Below, piece by piece: positions 24,315-33,696 of a stretch of 64,000 nt of DNA (its first letter is position 1; every line of letters starts with the position of its first letter). This DNA is from Glycomyces paridis (lineage in GTDB: Bacteria > Actinomycetota > Actinomycetes > Mycobacteriales > Micromonosporaceae). Made by a program: the position numbers and the translations under genes. The notes below the pieces were generated by a model that had not been told where the DNA came from, did no database searches, and saw nothing but the letters and a program-made list of their open reading frames with translations. The DNA is taken from assembly GCF_004912155.1 (NCBI RefSeq), contig NZ_STGX01000024.1, forward strand, positions 1 to 64,000. The letters run 5' to 3'.

Positions 24315-27300
24315 CTAGGCGGAGCCGTTCGGGGGGAGCAGCGCGGTCTGGATGAGCTGTTCGCCGTCCTTGCGGCGCACGAGGGTGCCGCGGCCCGGGG
24401 GCTGCGGGCTGGGCCGCAGTTTCCCGAAGATCGCGCCTTCCTCCTTGCGGCCACTCATGAGCAGGCCCGGGGATTCGAGCTGCTTGATCTGCCCCACGAT
24501 CGGGTCCATCATCGCTCGGGACGCGCCGGAGGCGCGGCGGGCGATGATGACGTGGAAGCCGATGTCGCGGCCCTGCGGGATGAGCTCGGCGAGCGGCGAC
24601 ATCGGGTTGGCGCGCTGGGCGACCATCTCGTAGTCGTCGACGATGAGGTACAGGTCCGGGCCGGTCCACCAGGACCGGTCGCGCAGCTGCGCCGGGGAGA
24701 CGTCGTCGCCGGGCAGGCGCCGTTCGATCGGGCCCCGGAGGTTCTTCACCGAGTTCTCGAACTGCTTGCCCGACATGGCGTAGTCCAGCAGGGTCGGCTT
24801 GGCGATCTCCTCCAGCATCCCGCGCCGGTAGTCGGCCATGATGACCTTGGCCTCCTGCGGCGTGTAGTTCGCCTGGATCTCGCGGGCGATGTGCCGCAGC
24901 AGGTTGGTCTTGCCCGATTCGGAGTCGCCGAAGACGAGCAGGTGCGGCTCGGTCTGGAAGTCGAGGTACACCGGCTTGAGCCCGGCCTCGTTGAGGCCGA
25001 TCGGGATGCCCGGCTTGGAGCGGTCGACCGCCTGGAGGAAGTCGGACGCCTTGAGCTGGCGCGGCAGCAGCCGCACCTCGGGGCACGGCGCGAAGCGCCA
25101 GGCCTGCTTGACCTTCTTGACGAAGTCCTCGACGCCCGGCAGGAGGTTGTCGCCGTCGCGGACGCCGTCGATGCGCGGCACGCCCGCCAGGAAGTGGAGC
25201 TTCTGGAGCGACAGGCCCCGGCCGGGGCGGTTCTTCGGCACGTTCGCCGCCGCCTTGCGGTCGATCTCGGACTCCATGTTGTCCGAGAGCTTCAGCTCCA
25301 GCTTCAGGCCGAACATGTCGCGCATGTTCATGCGGATGTCGCCCCAGCGGGTGCAGGTGACCATGACGTGCACGCCGTAGGCGAGGCCGCGGTTGCCGAT
25401 GGCGCGGACCTGGTCGACGAACGGCTCGAAGTCCTCGCGCAGCGTCATCCAGTTGTCGATGACGAGGAAGACGTCGCCGTACGGGTCCTCCTGGAAGCGG
25501 CCCTCGGCCTTCATGCGCCGGTAGGAGCCCATGCCGTCGATCTTGTTGGCGGTGAAGAAGGCCTCCCGGTCGTCCAGGATGCTCGTGACCTCCTGGATCG
25601 TGCGGCGCACGCCCTCCTCCTCCTGGCGGCCGAAGACGCCCGCGACGTGCGGGAGGTCCTCGATGCCGCGCAGGGTGCCACCGCCGAAGTCGAGGCAGTA
25701 GAACTGCACTTCGCGCGGCGTGTGCAGGAGCGCGAGCGAGCCGATCATGCCGCGGAGCATCGTCGACTTGCCCGACTGGGCGCCGCCGGCGATGGCCACG
25801 GTGCCCTGGGCGCCGGAGAGGTCGACCACGAACGGGCTGCGGCGCTGCTCGAAGGGGCGGTCCTCCTCGCCGAGAACGGCGTGGAGCTTCCCGTTGAGGG
25901 AGAAGCCCTTCGGGGTCAGGCCCCGCTGCGGGTCGGCCTCCAGCGGCGGGAGCAGCTGGTCGAGCGTCGGCGGTTCGGCCAGCGGCGGCAGCCACACCTC
26001 GTGGGCCGGGCGGCCCATGCCGATGCAGTTGTTCACCATGACCTCGAGGTCGGAGAGCTTCTCGTTCTCGTCCTCGGCCTCGGCCGGCACCTCCTCCTCG
26101 GGCTCCTCCTCCACCTCGGGTTCGGGCGGGAGCTCGACGAAGCCGGGCAGGAACCGCTGCACCTTGTGCTGCACGGCCGCGATGCGCTCGGCGCGCGAGG
26201 CGACCCGCTTCGGCGGCTTGTAGGTCCCGCCGACGTAGGCGGCGCGGAAGCGCACCAGGTCCTCGGTGCCGACCTGGAGGTACCCGTGGCCGGGCGCCTG
26301 CGGCAGCTCGTAGGCCGCGCCGGAGCCGATGACGGTGCGCGACTCCTGCGCGGAGAACGTGCGCAGCGCGACCCGGTAGGACAGGAACGTGTCCAGGCCC
26401 TTGAGCTTGCCCTCTTCGAGCCGCTGCGAGGCGAGCAGCATGTGCACGCCGATCGAGCGGCCGATGCGGCCGATCTGGAGGAACAGGTTGATGAACTCGG
26501 GCTTGGCGACGAGCATCTCGGAGAACTCGTCGGCGATGATGAGCAGCGTCGGCATCGGGTCGAGCGGCTGCCCGGCCTTGCGCGCCTTCTCGTACTCCCA
26601 CCGGTTGGTGAAGTTGCCGTTGGCCCGCAGCACCTCCTGGCGCCGCACCAGCTCGCCTTCGAGCGCGTCGGCCATGCGGTCGACCAGCTCGATCTCGTCG
26701 GCGAGGTTGGTGATCACGGCGCTGACGTGCGGCAGGTCGTCGAGGGCCGCGAAGGTCGCGCCGCCCTTGAAGTCGACGAGGATGAAGTTGAGCTCCTCGG
26801 AGGAGTGCGTCGCGATGAGCGAGCCCACGATGGTGCGCAGCACCTCCGACTTGCCCGAACCGGTCGCGCCGATGAGCAGGCCGTGCGGGCCCATGCCGCC
26901 GACCGCGGACTCCTTGAAGTCGATGTCGACGATCGCCCCGTCCGGGCCGGGCCCGATCGGGACCTTCAGGTAGTCCTTGACGGGCTTCTCGCGCCAGTGG
27001 ATCGCCGGGTCGAGCGCCGCCGAGTCGTTGAACCCGAGCATCTCGGGCAGGCTCGACGGGTTCGCCATCGGCGAGGCGTCCTCGTCGCCCGACTCGGTCG
27101 CGCCGCTCGCGTTCTTCAGCGACAGGCGCCACGGCGACAGCGACCGCGCCACGCCCTCGGCCTGGTTGTACGAGAGCCGGTCGGGCTTGCCGAGCACGCG
27201 GCGGCGCCCGGCCTGGTCGGTGTAGATCTCCTCTTCGGTGACGTCGTAGAGCTTGATCTGCGGACCGGGCTTGCGCGGCAGGTAGCCGGAGAAGTCGAAG

Positions 27301-28346
27301 ACCGTGACCCCGGCCATGCCGTCGGCGGCGATGATGCCCGTCGGGTCGACCTCGCCGCCGTCGAGGATGACGACCAGCTGTGCCTGGCCCTCACCCGCGC
27401 CCGCGCCCGGCGACCAGGCGCCGCGGCTCGACAGCTGGTCGCGCAGCGAGGTCTCCAGCTGCGTGGTCGTGTTGTAGAACATCCGCACCGGGCCCGCGCC
27501 GTCCTCGGCGCTGGGGTGCTGGAGGTGCGGCAACCACTTCATCCAGTGCCACTCGGGCATCCGCTCGTTGTCCGCGACGACCGCGACGATCACGTCGTCG
27601 GGCGAGTGGAGCACCGCGAGCTGCGCCAGCTGGGCGCGCAGGTTGTCCAGGACCAGGGCCCGGTCGCCCCGCAGGACCAGCCGCCCGGCCTCGGTGTACT
27701 TCATCGACCGGGGGATGTCGATCACGTTCGAGTGGGCCGCCACGAAGCGCCTGAGCGCCATCGAGGTCATCGGCTCCAGGTCCTCGACCGGCTTCGTCTC
27801 GGGGGGCACCAGCTTCATCGTCATGCGCTGCTTGCCGATGCCCACGCGGATGTCCAGCGCGTCGTCGTCCTTGGGACGGCGCTCCCACATGCGCCTCGAG
27901 CCGACCAGCGACCACAGGGCCTTCGGGTCCGGGTGGCGCCACCGGGCCGCCCGCCACTGCCGCTCGGCGCCCTTGCGGGCGCGGCGCCGCACCTGGTTGA
28001 GGTAGCGCATGTAGTCGCGCCGGTCGGCGTTGAACTCGGCCTTCTTCTGGGCGCGGTTGCCGCCCATGCTGGTGGCCATCATGCCCACCATCGAGATGCC
28101 CATCATGGCGCCCATCGCGATGCGCATGGTGTTGTTGCCGCCCGAGCCGGAACCGCCCGTGGTCCGCATCATCATCATCATCGCCATCGCGGCGGCGCCC
28201 GCGAGCATCGGCAGGATCATCAGATACTGCGAGATGTTCTTGGGCTGCGGATCGGGCATGTCCGGCGGCGCCTCCAGGAGGATGTCGCCTCGCGGAGCCT
28301 GCGGCCCGCGTTTACGCGGAGGCCTGCGGAAGAGTTTGGTCGTCAC
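24315..28346 (-). CDS. eccC: Type VII secretion motor ATPase EccC
   Basis: The motor of the ESX system, 1343 residues with EccCa and EccCb fused. Two N-terminal membrane helices (about 38-60 and 74-93) are followed by the DUF domain and three FtsK/SpoIIIE ATPase modules. Walker A motifs are GATGSGKS (493-500), GGAQSGKS (854-861) and GDSESGKT (1140-1147). The first module has FILVDFKGG (521-529) and the catalytic LLIIADEFSE (601-610). GTG 28346 has AAGGA 7 nt upstream. It is divergent from eccD-eccB. Length and order are typical, and an acidic linker (743-765) separates modules one and two. Confidence 0.97.
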   Translation of the reverse strand: MTTKLFRRPPRKRGPQAPRGDILLEAPPDMPDPQPKNISQYLMILPMLAGAAAMAMMMMMRTTGGSGSGGNNTMRIAMGAMMGISMVGMMATSMGGNRAQKKAEFNADRRDYMRYLNQVRRRARKGAERQWRAARWRHPDPKALWSLVGSRRMWERRPKDDDALDIRVGIGKQRMTMKLVPPETKPVEDLEPMTSMALRRFVAAHSNVIDIPRSMKYTEAGRLVLRGDRALVLDNLRAQLAQLAVLHSPDDVIVAVVADNERMPEWHWMKWLPHLQHPSAEDGAGPVRMFYNTTTQLETSLRDQLSSRGAWSPGAGAGEGQAQLVVILDGGEVDPTGIIAADGMAGVTVFDFSGYLPRKPGPQIKLYDVTEEEIYTDQAGRRRVLGKPDRLSYNQAEGVARSLSPWRLSLKNASGATESGDEDASPMANPSSLPEMLGFNDSAALDPAIHWREKPVKDYLKVPIGPGPDGAIVDIDFKESAVGGMGPHGLLIGATGSGKSEVLRTIVGSLIATHSSEELNFILVDFKGGATFAALDDLPHVSAVITNLADEIELVDRMADALEGELVRRQEVLRANGNFTNRWEYEKARKAGQPLDPMPTLLIIADEFSEMLVAKPEFINLFLQIGRIGRSIGVHMLLASQRLEEGKLKGLDTFLSYRVALRTFSAQESRTVIGSGAAYELPQAPGHGYLQVGTEDLVRFRAAYVGGTYKPPKRVASRAERIAAVQHKVQRFLPGFVELPPEPEVEEEPEEEVPAEAEDENEKLSDLEVMVNNCIGMGRPAHEVWLPPLAEPPTLDQLLPPLEADPQRGLTPKGFSLNGKLHAVLGEEDRPFEQRRSPFVVDLSGAQGTVAIAGGAQSGKSTMLRGMIGSLALLHTPREVQFYCLDFGGGTLRGIEDLPHVAGVFGRQEEEGVRRTIQEVTSILDDREAFFTANKIDGMGSYRRMKAEGRFQEDPYGDVFLVIDNWMTLREDFEPFVDQVRAIGNRGLAYGVHVMVTCTRWGDIRMNMRDMFGLKLELKLSDNMESEIDRKAAANVPKNRPGRGLSLQKLHFLAGVPRIDGVRDGDNLLPGVEDFVKKVKQAWRFAPCPEVRLLPRQLKASDFLQAVDRSKPGIPIGLNEAGLKPVYLDFQTEPHLLVFGDSESGKTNLLRHIAREIQANYTPQEAKVIMADYRRGMLEEIAKPTLLDYAMSGKQFENSVKNLRGPIERRLPGDDVSPAQLRDRSWWTGPDLYLIVDDYEMVAQRANPMSPLAELIPQGRDIGFHVIIARRASGASRAMMDPIVGQIKQLESPGLLMSGRKEEGAIFGKLRPSPQPPGRGTLVRRKDGEQLIQTALLPPNGSA

Positions 28347-28626
28347 AGAGGGTCCTTGTGGTCACCGGGGGATGCGTGCACCGCTCGCGTCCGATCGACG
28401 CCCCGCGGGAGCCGCGAGGCTGCCCGCGAGCCGTGCCTCGGCGTTCGCGGCGACGCTGGCGAGACGTGATCTGGTCTTGCCGTATAAAGGTTGTACGTGC
28501 GCTCAGTCGAGTATCGCACTAACAGGGTAGAACCGTATCGCCACACGGCCGGTACACCCGCCGTTGCACGAGGGAATTATCCTTGAACGGTCCCCCGATT
28601 ACCGACCTGACCCGGAGGTTCACGCG
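28347..28626. promoter_or_regulatory. Divergent promoter region eccC / eccD
   Basis: TATAAA at 28483-28488 on the plus strand is the best -10 candidate for eccD-eccB, giving a leader of about 130 nt. On the minus strand GATACT near 28510-28515 could serve eccC. No shared operator is evident. Confidence 0.35.
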
Positions 28627-30027
28627 GTGAGCACCAAGTCGGCCACTCTCTCAAGGGTGACGATCGTCAGTCCTCGCACCAGGATCGACCTCGCACTGCC
28701 CTCAGACGTCCCCCTTTCCGACCTGCTGCCGACGATCCTGCACCAGGCCGGCGAGTACTACATCGACGAGGCAGGCGACAACGGCGGCTGGATCCTCTCC
28801 CGCCTCGGCGAGGACGCCCTCGACACCGGTCACTCCTGCTCCCAGCTGGGGATCACCGACGGCGAGATGCTCTACCTCAACCCCGCCGACGCCGCCAAGC
28901 CCGAAGTCGTCTTCGACGACATCATCGACGCCGTCGCCACCGCCACCGAGCAGCGCGGCAACCGCTGGGACCACCTCGCGACCAAGCGCTTCAGCGTCGG
29001 CGTCGGCACCGCGGCGCTCGCCGTCGGCGCCGTCGCGATCCTCCTCACCGGGCACCTCGCGAGCGCGATCGTCGGACTCGGCATCGCCGCGGTCCTCGTC
29101 GGCGCCGCCGCCCTGCTCTCGCGCGCGGTCGGCGACTCGCGCGCCGCCACCTACTTCGGGGTCACCGCCGTCCTGTACGCGGGCGTCGGCGGCCTCCTCA
29201 TCGCCGGGGGCGACACCGCCCTGTTCGACCTCGAGGGCCCCCACGTCCTCATCGCGGCCTCGGCGATCCTGCTGTTCAGCGTCCTGTCGATGGTCGCGGT
29301 CGGCGACATGGCCTCCGCGCCGGTCTTCATCGTGACGATCCTCGGCGCCGTGGTCCTGGGCATCGCGACCGCCCTGATGATGGTCATCCCCGACAGCTCG
29401 GCCGCGACCGCCGCCGGCATCGCCGCGCCCCTGGCGCTGGCGATCCTCCCGGCCGCCCCGCGCCTGTCGCTGTCGATGGCGATGGTCCCCACCCCGCAGC
29501 TCCCGGCGACCACCGAGGAGCTCAAGGAGGGCGACGCCGAGGCGATCGACGGCAAGCGGATCCTCAAGCTCTCCGAGCACGCCGGGAACTACCTGGAGGC
29601 CCTGTACTCGTTCGCCTCCGTGGTCGGCCTCATCTCGGCGATCGCGCTGGCGTTCTCGGGCCAGACCCCCGGGCTGATCCTCGCGGTCATCCTCGGCCTG
29701 GTGCTGCTGAGCCGCTCGCGGACGGTGGAGGACCGGCCCGGGCGCATCGTGATGCTCGCCGGCGGCATGGGCTCCCTCGCGGCCTCCCTCGCCGCGGTGT
29801 TCTTCGGCACCGACTCGATCCTGGTCCGGCTCACGGTGATCCTCGGCGCGCTGACGCTGCTGACGCTCATCGCGATGGTCTACGGCCTGGCCGTGGCAGG
29901 CAAGAAGATCGCCCCGACCTGGGGCCGCGCCCTCGACATCATCGAGGCCCTGCTCATCGTGTCGATCCTGCCGCTGGTCGGCTGGGTCTGCGACCTGTAC
30001 TCGATCGCCCTGTCGCTGCGAGGCTGA
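28627..30027 (+). CDS. eccD: Type VII secretion membrane protein EccD
   Basis: Multispanning channel component. The start is GTG 28627, with GGAGG 9 nt upstream; the frame is open 21 codons further but without a binding site. The N-terminal about 90 residues form the ubiquitin-like cytosolic domain (VTIVSPRTRIDLALPSDVPL to GEMLYLNPAD), followed by about eleven membrane helices with a cytosolic loop in the middle (KEGDAEAIDGKRILK). 466 residues is the normal family size. It is first in an operon with eccB, 40 nt upstream of it. Confidence 0.95.
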   Translation: MSTKSATLSRVTIVSPRTRIDLALPSDVPLSDLLPTILHQAGEYYIDEAGDNGGWILSRLGEDALDTGHSCSQLGITDGEMLYLNPADAAKPEVVFDDIIDAVATATEQRGNRWDHLATKRFSVGVGTAALAVGAVAILLTGHLASAIVGLGIAAVLVGAAALLSRAVGDSRAATYFGVTAVLYAGVGGLLIAGGDTALFDLEGPHVLIAASAILLFSVLSMVAVGDMASAPVFIVTILGAVVLGIATALMMVIPDSSAATAAGIAAPLALAILPAAPRLSLSMAMVPTPQLPATTEELKEGDAEAIDGKRILKLSEHAGNYLEALYSFASVVGLISAIALAFSGQTPGLILAVILGLVLLSRSRTVEDRPGRIVMLAGGMGSLAASLAAVFFGTDSILVRLTVILGALTLLTLIAMVYGLAVAGKKIAPTWGRALDIIEALLIVSILPLVGWVCDLYSIALSLRG

Positions 30028-30067
30028 CCCCACTCCCTGACATCGACTCCCAGAGAGGCGAATACCG

Positions 30068-31651
30068 ATGGCCCAGATGCGCTCCCGCCGCGAACAGGTG
30101 GAGGCCCACCGCTTCATCACCTCGCGCATGAACCAGGCGCTGGTGCTGGCCAACCCCGACTCGATCGAGCGGCCGCTGCGGCGCATCGGCGTCTCGATCT
30201 TCGCTTCGGTGATGGTGATGGTGGTGATCTTCGGCGGCTTCGCGGTCGCGACCCTGTTCGGGAAGGGCAACGACGCGCCCCTGTTCAACCACATCATCCA
30301 GGTCAAGGGCTCCAGCGCGATCTACGTGTACACGACCGCGGACGGCAAGGAGCCGAACGAGGACAACGAGGCGAAGCTGTGGCCGGTCACGAACTTCACC
30401 TCGGCGCTGCTGCTGCTCCAGCCGTATGACGGCGATCCGCCGGTCCAGTCGCTGAAGGCCACGTCGCTCAAGGACATCCCGCGCGGCTTCATGGTCGGGA
30501 TCGACAACGTGCCCGCGCAGCCGCCGACGGCCGAGGAGCTGCTCCAGGACCAGGACTGGAACGCCTGCTCGATGCCGCGCGAGGACGGGAGCGTCCGGAC
30601 CCACCAGCTCACGCAGCTCGTCATCACCGACATGGAGGAGCCGACCTTCTGGCTCGGCGACGACAAGTGGGTCCTCATCACTCCGGCCATCGACGTTCCC
30701 GAGGGTGAGCAGGAGATCTACTACCTGCTGTGGAACGACCGGAGCTACCTCATCGACGACCCCGAGGTGCTCAGCGCGCTGGGGCTGACCGAGGGGCAGG
30801 CGATCGCGGTGAACGAGAACGTCATCAACACGATCCTGCCGGGTTCGCCGCTCGAAGTCGATCTTCCCGAGTACTTCACCCAGAACTCCGCGCAGGGCGT
30901 GCAGGCCGAGGACGGCACGCCCGTCCCCTACGGCTGGCCGCTTGAGATCTCCGGGAGCTTCTACGTCCTCCTCCAGACCGAGGACGAGGGCGACGAGCTC
31001 TCCACGATCACCGAGACGCAGGAGGCCCTGCTGGAGGCCGAGTACGGCTCGCCGCTGACGGTCAGCCCGACCGCCCTGACCGAATTCGGGGCGCAGGCCA
31101 GCTACGGGCACCCGAACTTCCCCAAGGCGGTGCTGAGCGACACGGTGTGGGAGCCCGAGGGCGGCCGGCCGGCGCTGTGCACGGTCTACGACCCGGTCGA
31201 CCCGCAGGACGGCGAGACCGAGATCAACGTGGCCCTGTACGACACGGCTCCCGATCTGCTGGTCGACGAGGCGCGCTCGGTGGAGTTCACGAAGGAGGGG
31301 GAGATCCACTCCAGCGTCGACGGGCTCACCGCCCAGACCGTGCTCCCGCCGGGCCGGGCCGTGCTCGCCGACTCGCGCACCAACTCGGGCGCGACGGTGC
31401 AGAGCAACACGTACCTGGTCGACAGCCTCGGCTTCCAGTTCGGCCTCGTGGACGAGGGCGAGACCGACGCGACGCAGAACCTGCTCGGGTACAAGGGCGT
31501 CGATTCGATCTCGGTGCCGGACACGATGATCCAGATGATCCCCAAGGGCGCGGACCTGAGTCCGTACGAGGCGCGCAAGCAGCTGGTGATGGACGACAGC
31601 AAGGTGCAGCGGTACGAGACGGAGGCCCCCGCCGAGGGCGAGGGCGGCTGA
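30068..31651 (+). CDS. eccB: Type VII secretion protein EccB
   Basis: A 527-residue component that projects from the membrane on the outer face. The start MAQMRSRREQVEAHRFITSR is the family signature, followed by a membrane helix (about 40-64) and a large exported domain of four repeats with a central fold. Two cysteines (WNACSMP and PALCTVY) match the conserved disulfide. GAGAGG precedes ATG 30068. It follows eccD in the same operon, and two hairpins follow the stop. Confidence 0.96.
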   Translation: MAQMRSRREQVEAHRFITSRMNQALVLANPDSIERPLRRIGVSIFASVMVMVVIFGGFAVATLFGKGNDAPLFNHIIQVKGSSAIYVYTTADGKEPNEDNEAKLWPVTNFTSALLLLQPYDGDPPVQSLKATSLKDIPRGFMVGIDNVPAQPPTAEELLQDQDWNACSMPREDGSVRTHQLTQLVITDMEEPTFWLGDDKWVLITPAIDVPEGEQEIYYLLWNDRSYLIDDPEVLSALGLTEGQAIAVNENVINTILPGSPLEVDLPEYFTQNSAQGVQAEDGTPVPYGWPLEISGSFYVLLQTEDEGDELSTITETQEALLEAEYGSPLTVSPTALTEFGAQASYGHPNFPKAVLSDTVWEPEGGRPALCTVYDPVDPQDGETEINVALYDTAPDLLVDEARSVEFTKEGEIHSSVDGLTAQTVLPPGRAVLADSRTNSGATVQSNTYLVDSLGFQFGLVDEGETDATQNLLGYKGVDSISVPDTMIQMIPKGADLSPYEARKQLVMDDSKVQRYETEAPAEGEGG

Positions 31652-31659
31652 CGGACGAA

Positions 31660-31737
31660 GAGGCCTGGTCCCGCGCGAGACCGGGCCTCCATTGCGGACG
31701 CGGGCGGTGCGGGGACCGGAAGGTTCCCGCACCGCCC
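31660..31737 (+). terminator. Two tandem hairpins after eccB
   Basis: Stem one is gaggcctggtc/gaccgggcctc (31660-31689, one G-U pair). Stem two is gggcggtgcgggga/ttcccgcaccgccc (31702-31737). Together they would end the eccD-eccB transcript. Confidence 0.65.
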
Positions 31738-31822
31738 CTGCCGTTCCCGTTCGGACGCCACTGGCGATGGCGTCCGCGTGTTAGCCTGGCGCGACACACT
31801 CCCGACCATTCGAGGAATCGTC

Positions 31823-32662
31823 ATGGCCTACCCGCCCCAGCAGCCGGGATTCGACCCGAACCAGCAACCTCCGCAAGGTCAGCCCGGGTACGGGCAGCAG
31901 CCGGGCTACGGGCAGCAGCCGCAGCAGCCCGGGTACGGCCAGCAACCCGGGTACGGGCAGCAACCCCAGCAGCCCGGGTACGGCCAGCAGCCGGGCTACG
32001 GCCAGACGCCTCCTCCCGGGTACGGGCAGCAGCCCGGATACGGCCAGCAGCCGCCGCCTCCCCCCGGTTACGGCCAGCAGCCGGGCTACGGCGGGCTCCC
32101 GCCGGCCCCGAAGAAGAAGACCGGCCTCATCGTCGGCGCCGCTATCGGCGCCGTGGTCCTCATCGCCGCGGTGGTCCTCCTGGTCCTGAAGCCCTGGGGC
32201 GGCGGCGCGCCGTCGGCCTCCGACTCGCCGTCGGACGTCGCGGAGAAGTTCCTCTCCGAGGTCGGCGGCTTCATGGAGACCTCGTACTCCGGTGACGCCG
32301 ACGCCTCGCAGGCCGCGGTCGACGAGCTGAAGGTGTACTTCTGCGCCGACACCCGCGAAAGCATGGAGGAGTTCGCCTCGGGCTTCGACATGAGCACGTT
32401 GGAGGAGGAGATGGGCACCGAGGTGCCGCCGGTCGACATCGACCCCGACTTCCAGTACGAGGTCAAGGGCGAGAACGTCGAGGGCGACGCCGCGACGGTG
32501 GACGTCCACATCTCGATGAACTTCCCGGTCCCCGAGTTCGACGACGAGTTCAACGTGACTTCGTGGACCGCCGAGCCGACCGAGTCCGACGACACGCTGG
32601 ACTTCGTCAAGGAGGACGGCGTTTGGCTCATCTGCGACGACTCGTTCTTCAGCGGGGAGTGA
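31823..32662 (+). CDS. PGYGQQ-repeat membrane protein with exported domain
   Basis: A 279-residue protein. ATG 31823 has GAGGA 8 nt upstream. About 85 N-terminal residues are PGYGQQ/PQQ repeats in the cytosol, then a membrane helix (about 98-119) and an exported domain of about 145 residues with two cysteines (VYFCADT and WLICDDS), resembling the NTF2-like DUF4878 fold. The same tail type is found on the second mycosin, and the plan matches the protein at 5345-6592 at the other end of the locus. It is probably a T7SS-linked accessory protein, inferred from position and architecture. Confidence 0.7.
   Translation: MAYPPQQPGFDPNQQPPQGQPGYGQQPGYGQQPQQPGYGQQPGYGQQPQQPGYGQQPGYGQTPPPGYGQQPGYGQQPPPPPGYGQQPGYGGLPPAPKKKTGLIVGAAIGAVVLIAAVVLLVLKPWGGGAPSASDSPSDVAEKFLSEVGGFMETSYSGDADASQAAVDELKVYFCADTRESMEEFASGFDMSTLEEEMGTEVPPVDIDPDFQYEVKGENVEGDAATVDVHISMNFPVPEFDDEFNVTSWTAEPTESDDTLDFVKEDGVWLICDDSFFSGE
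31883..32092 (+). repeat. Degenerate tandem repeat encoding PGYGQQ
   Basis: About eleven copies of an 18-nt unit (cccgggtacgggcagcag and variants, some separated by an extra cagcagccc) encode PGYGQQ/PQQ. Near-identity of units suggests ongoing expansion or contraction by slippage. Confidence 0.85.
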
Positions 32663-32678
32663 CCCCCGCCCGATGACG

Positions 32679-32710
32679 AAGGGCCCCACCGGAGTTCCGG
32701 TGGGGCCCTT
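32679..32710. terminator. Bidirectional terminator
   Basis: A 14-bp perfect stem aagggccccaccgg/ccggtggggccctt with an agtt loop lies between convergent stops at 32662 and 32746. Confidence 0.85.
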
Positions 32711-32745
32711 GTCGACCGCCGCGTGAGGGGCGGCGGGCGGGTGCC

Positions 32746-33546
32746 TCAGACGAGGGCGGACAGGAGCGGGTAGTAGCCGCTGGACTGACCGGTCTGGTTG
32801 GGGTGGAAGGACTCCGAGATGGGCCAGGAGAGGCCGTTGAGCCATTCGGCGTCGTCGCAGACGGTGTGGCCGTCGAAGGCGTCGCGGACGTCGACGTAGT
32901 CGAAGCCGCGGCTGCCGGCGGCGGCGCCGATGGTCTGGGCGAGGAGGTCGGCCGCGTCGTTGAGGTCGGCCTGCTCGGCGGGGCTGATGCGGGTGATGAC
33001 GTTGCACTGCTCGCCGTTGAAGAGCCGCGGGTAGCCAAGGACGATGACGCGGGCGTTCGGCGCGGCGTCCTCGACGGCGTCGTAGACGGCGTGGAGCTTG
33101 GCGGGCAGCTGGTTGCGGATGAAGGTCTCGGCCGCGGCGATCTGGCTGTCGCAGGTCCACGGGTAGGGGTAGGCGCACTGCTGGACGATGCCGGACCATC
33201 CGGTGTCGTTGCCGCCGATGGTGATGGTGACGAGGTCGGTGCTCGCGGAGAGCCCGCCGAGCTGCTCGGTGAGCACGTCCCCGGTCTTCGCGCCCGAGCA
33301 GGCCGCGAAGTCGAGGTCGGCGCCGAGCTCGTCGGCGAGCAGGGAGGGGTAGGCCAGGGCCGAGCGGCTGCAGTCGGTCCCGTCGTCGATGTAGGAGCGG
33401 GTGCCGACGCCGGAGGCGTAGGAGTCGCCGAGGGCGACGTACTCGATCGTCTGGGCCTGGGCGGTGCCGCCCGTGAACGCCAGCGCTGACACGACGGCGG
33501 CGACCAGTGCGGCCGCCAATGTGGAGATTCGCCTGGGGTGGGACAT
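32746..33546 (-). CDS. Secreted SGNH-family lipase/esterase
   Basis: Extracellular ester hydrolase. The 266-residue protein has a signal peptide (about 1-31, ending AQA). Block I is GDSYASG with Ser42, the oxyanion glycine lies in ACSGAK, block III is GGND with Asn113, and block V is ESFHPN with His248. Six cysteines in the mature part match the three disulfides of the Streptomyces SGNH lipases. The start ATG 33546 has GGAG 10 nt upstream. That site can pair with the very 5' end of the mRNA, see the promoter entry. Confidence 0.92.
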   Translation of the reverse strand: MSHPRRISTLAAALVAAVVSALAFTGGTAQAQTIEYVALGDSYASGVGTRSYIDDGTDCSRSALAYPSLLADELGADLDFAACSGAKTGDVLTEQLGGLSASTDLVTITIGGNDTGWSGIVQQCAYPYPWTCDSQIAAAETFIRNQLPAKLHAVYDAVEDAAPNARVIVLGYPRLFNGEQCNVITRISPAEQADLNDAADLLAQTIGAAAGSRGFDYVDVRDAFDGHTVCDDAEWLNGLSWPISESFHPNQTGQSSGYYPLLSALV

Positions 33547-33549
33547 TTT

Positions 33550-33617
33550 GGGCTCCGTCTCGAATTTTGTCCGGGTGTCGGAGCCCTCTTTATATCGGTC
33601 GCATAACGGTCGGTCCA
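33550..33617 (-). promoter_or_regulatory. Lipase promoter and hairpin masking the ribosome binding site
   Basis: Minus strand: TGGACC (33617-33612), 17-nt spacer, TATAAA (33594-33589), predicting a start near 33584. An inverted repeat gggctccg (33586-33579) / cggagccc (33557-33550) joins the first nucleotides of the transcript to the GGAG ribosome binding site. Confidence 0.5.
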
Positions 33618-33696
33618 GCAGTGGAATGCGGTGTGTCGGAAAGTTGACACGACTCGTTCCGGTTGCGGGACAGGAGGTCCCGGGACCGGCGGTGGC

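Noticed and set aside
24552-28469. 1305-codon plus-strand frame opposite eccC
   Set aside because: Antisense shadow of a long GC-rich gene: the composition is the complement of codon-biased EccC, and the EccC motifs are unmistakable on the other strand.
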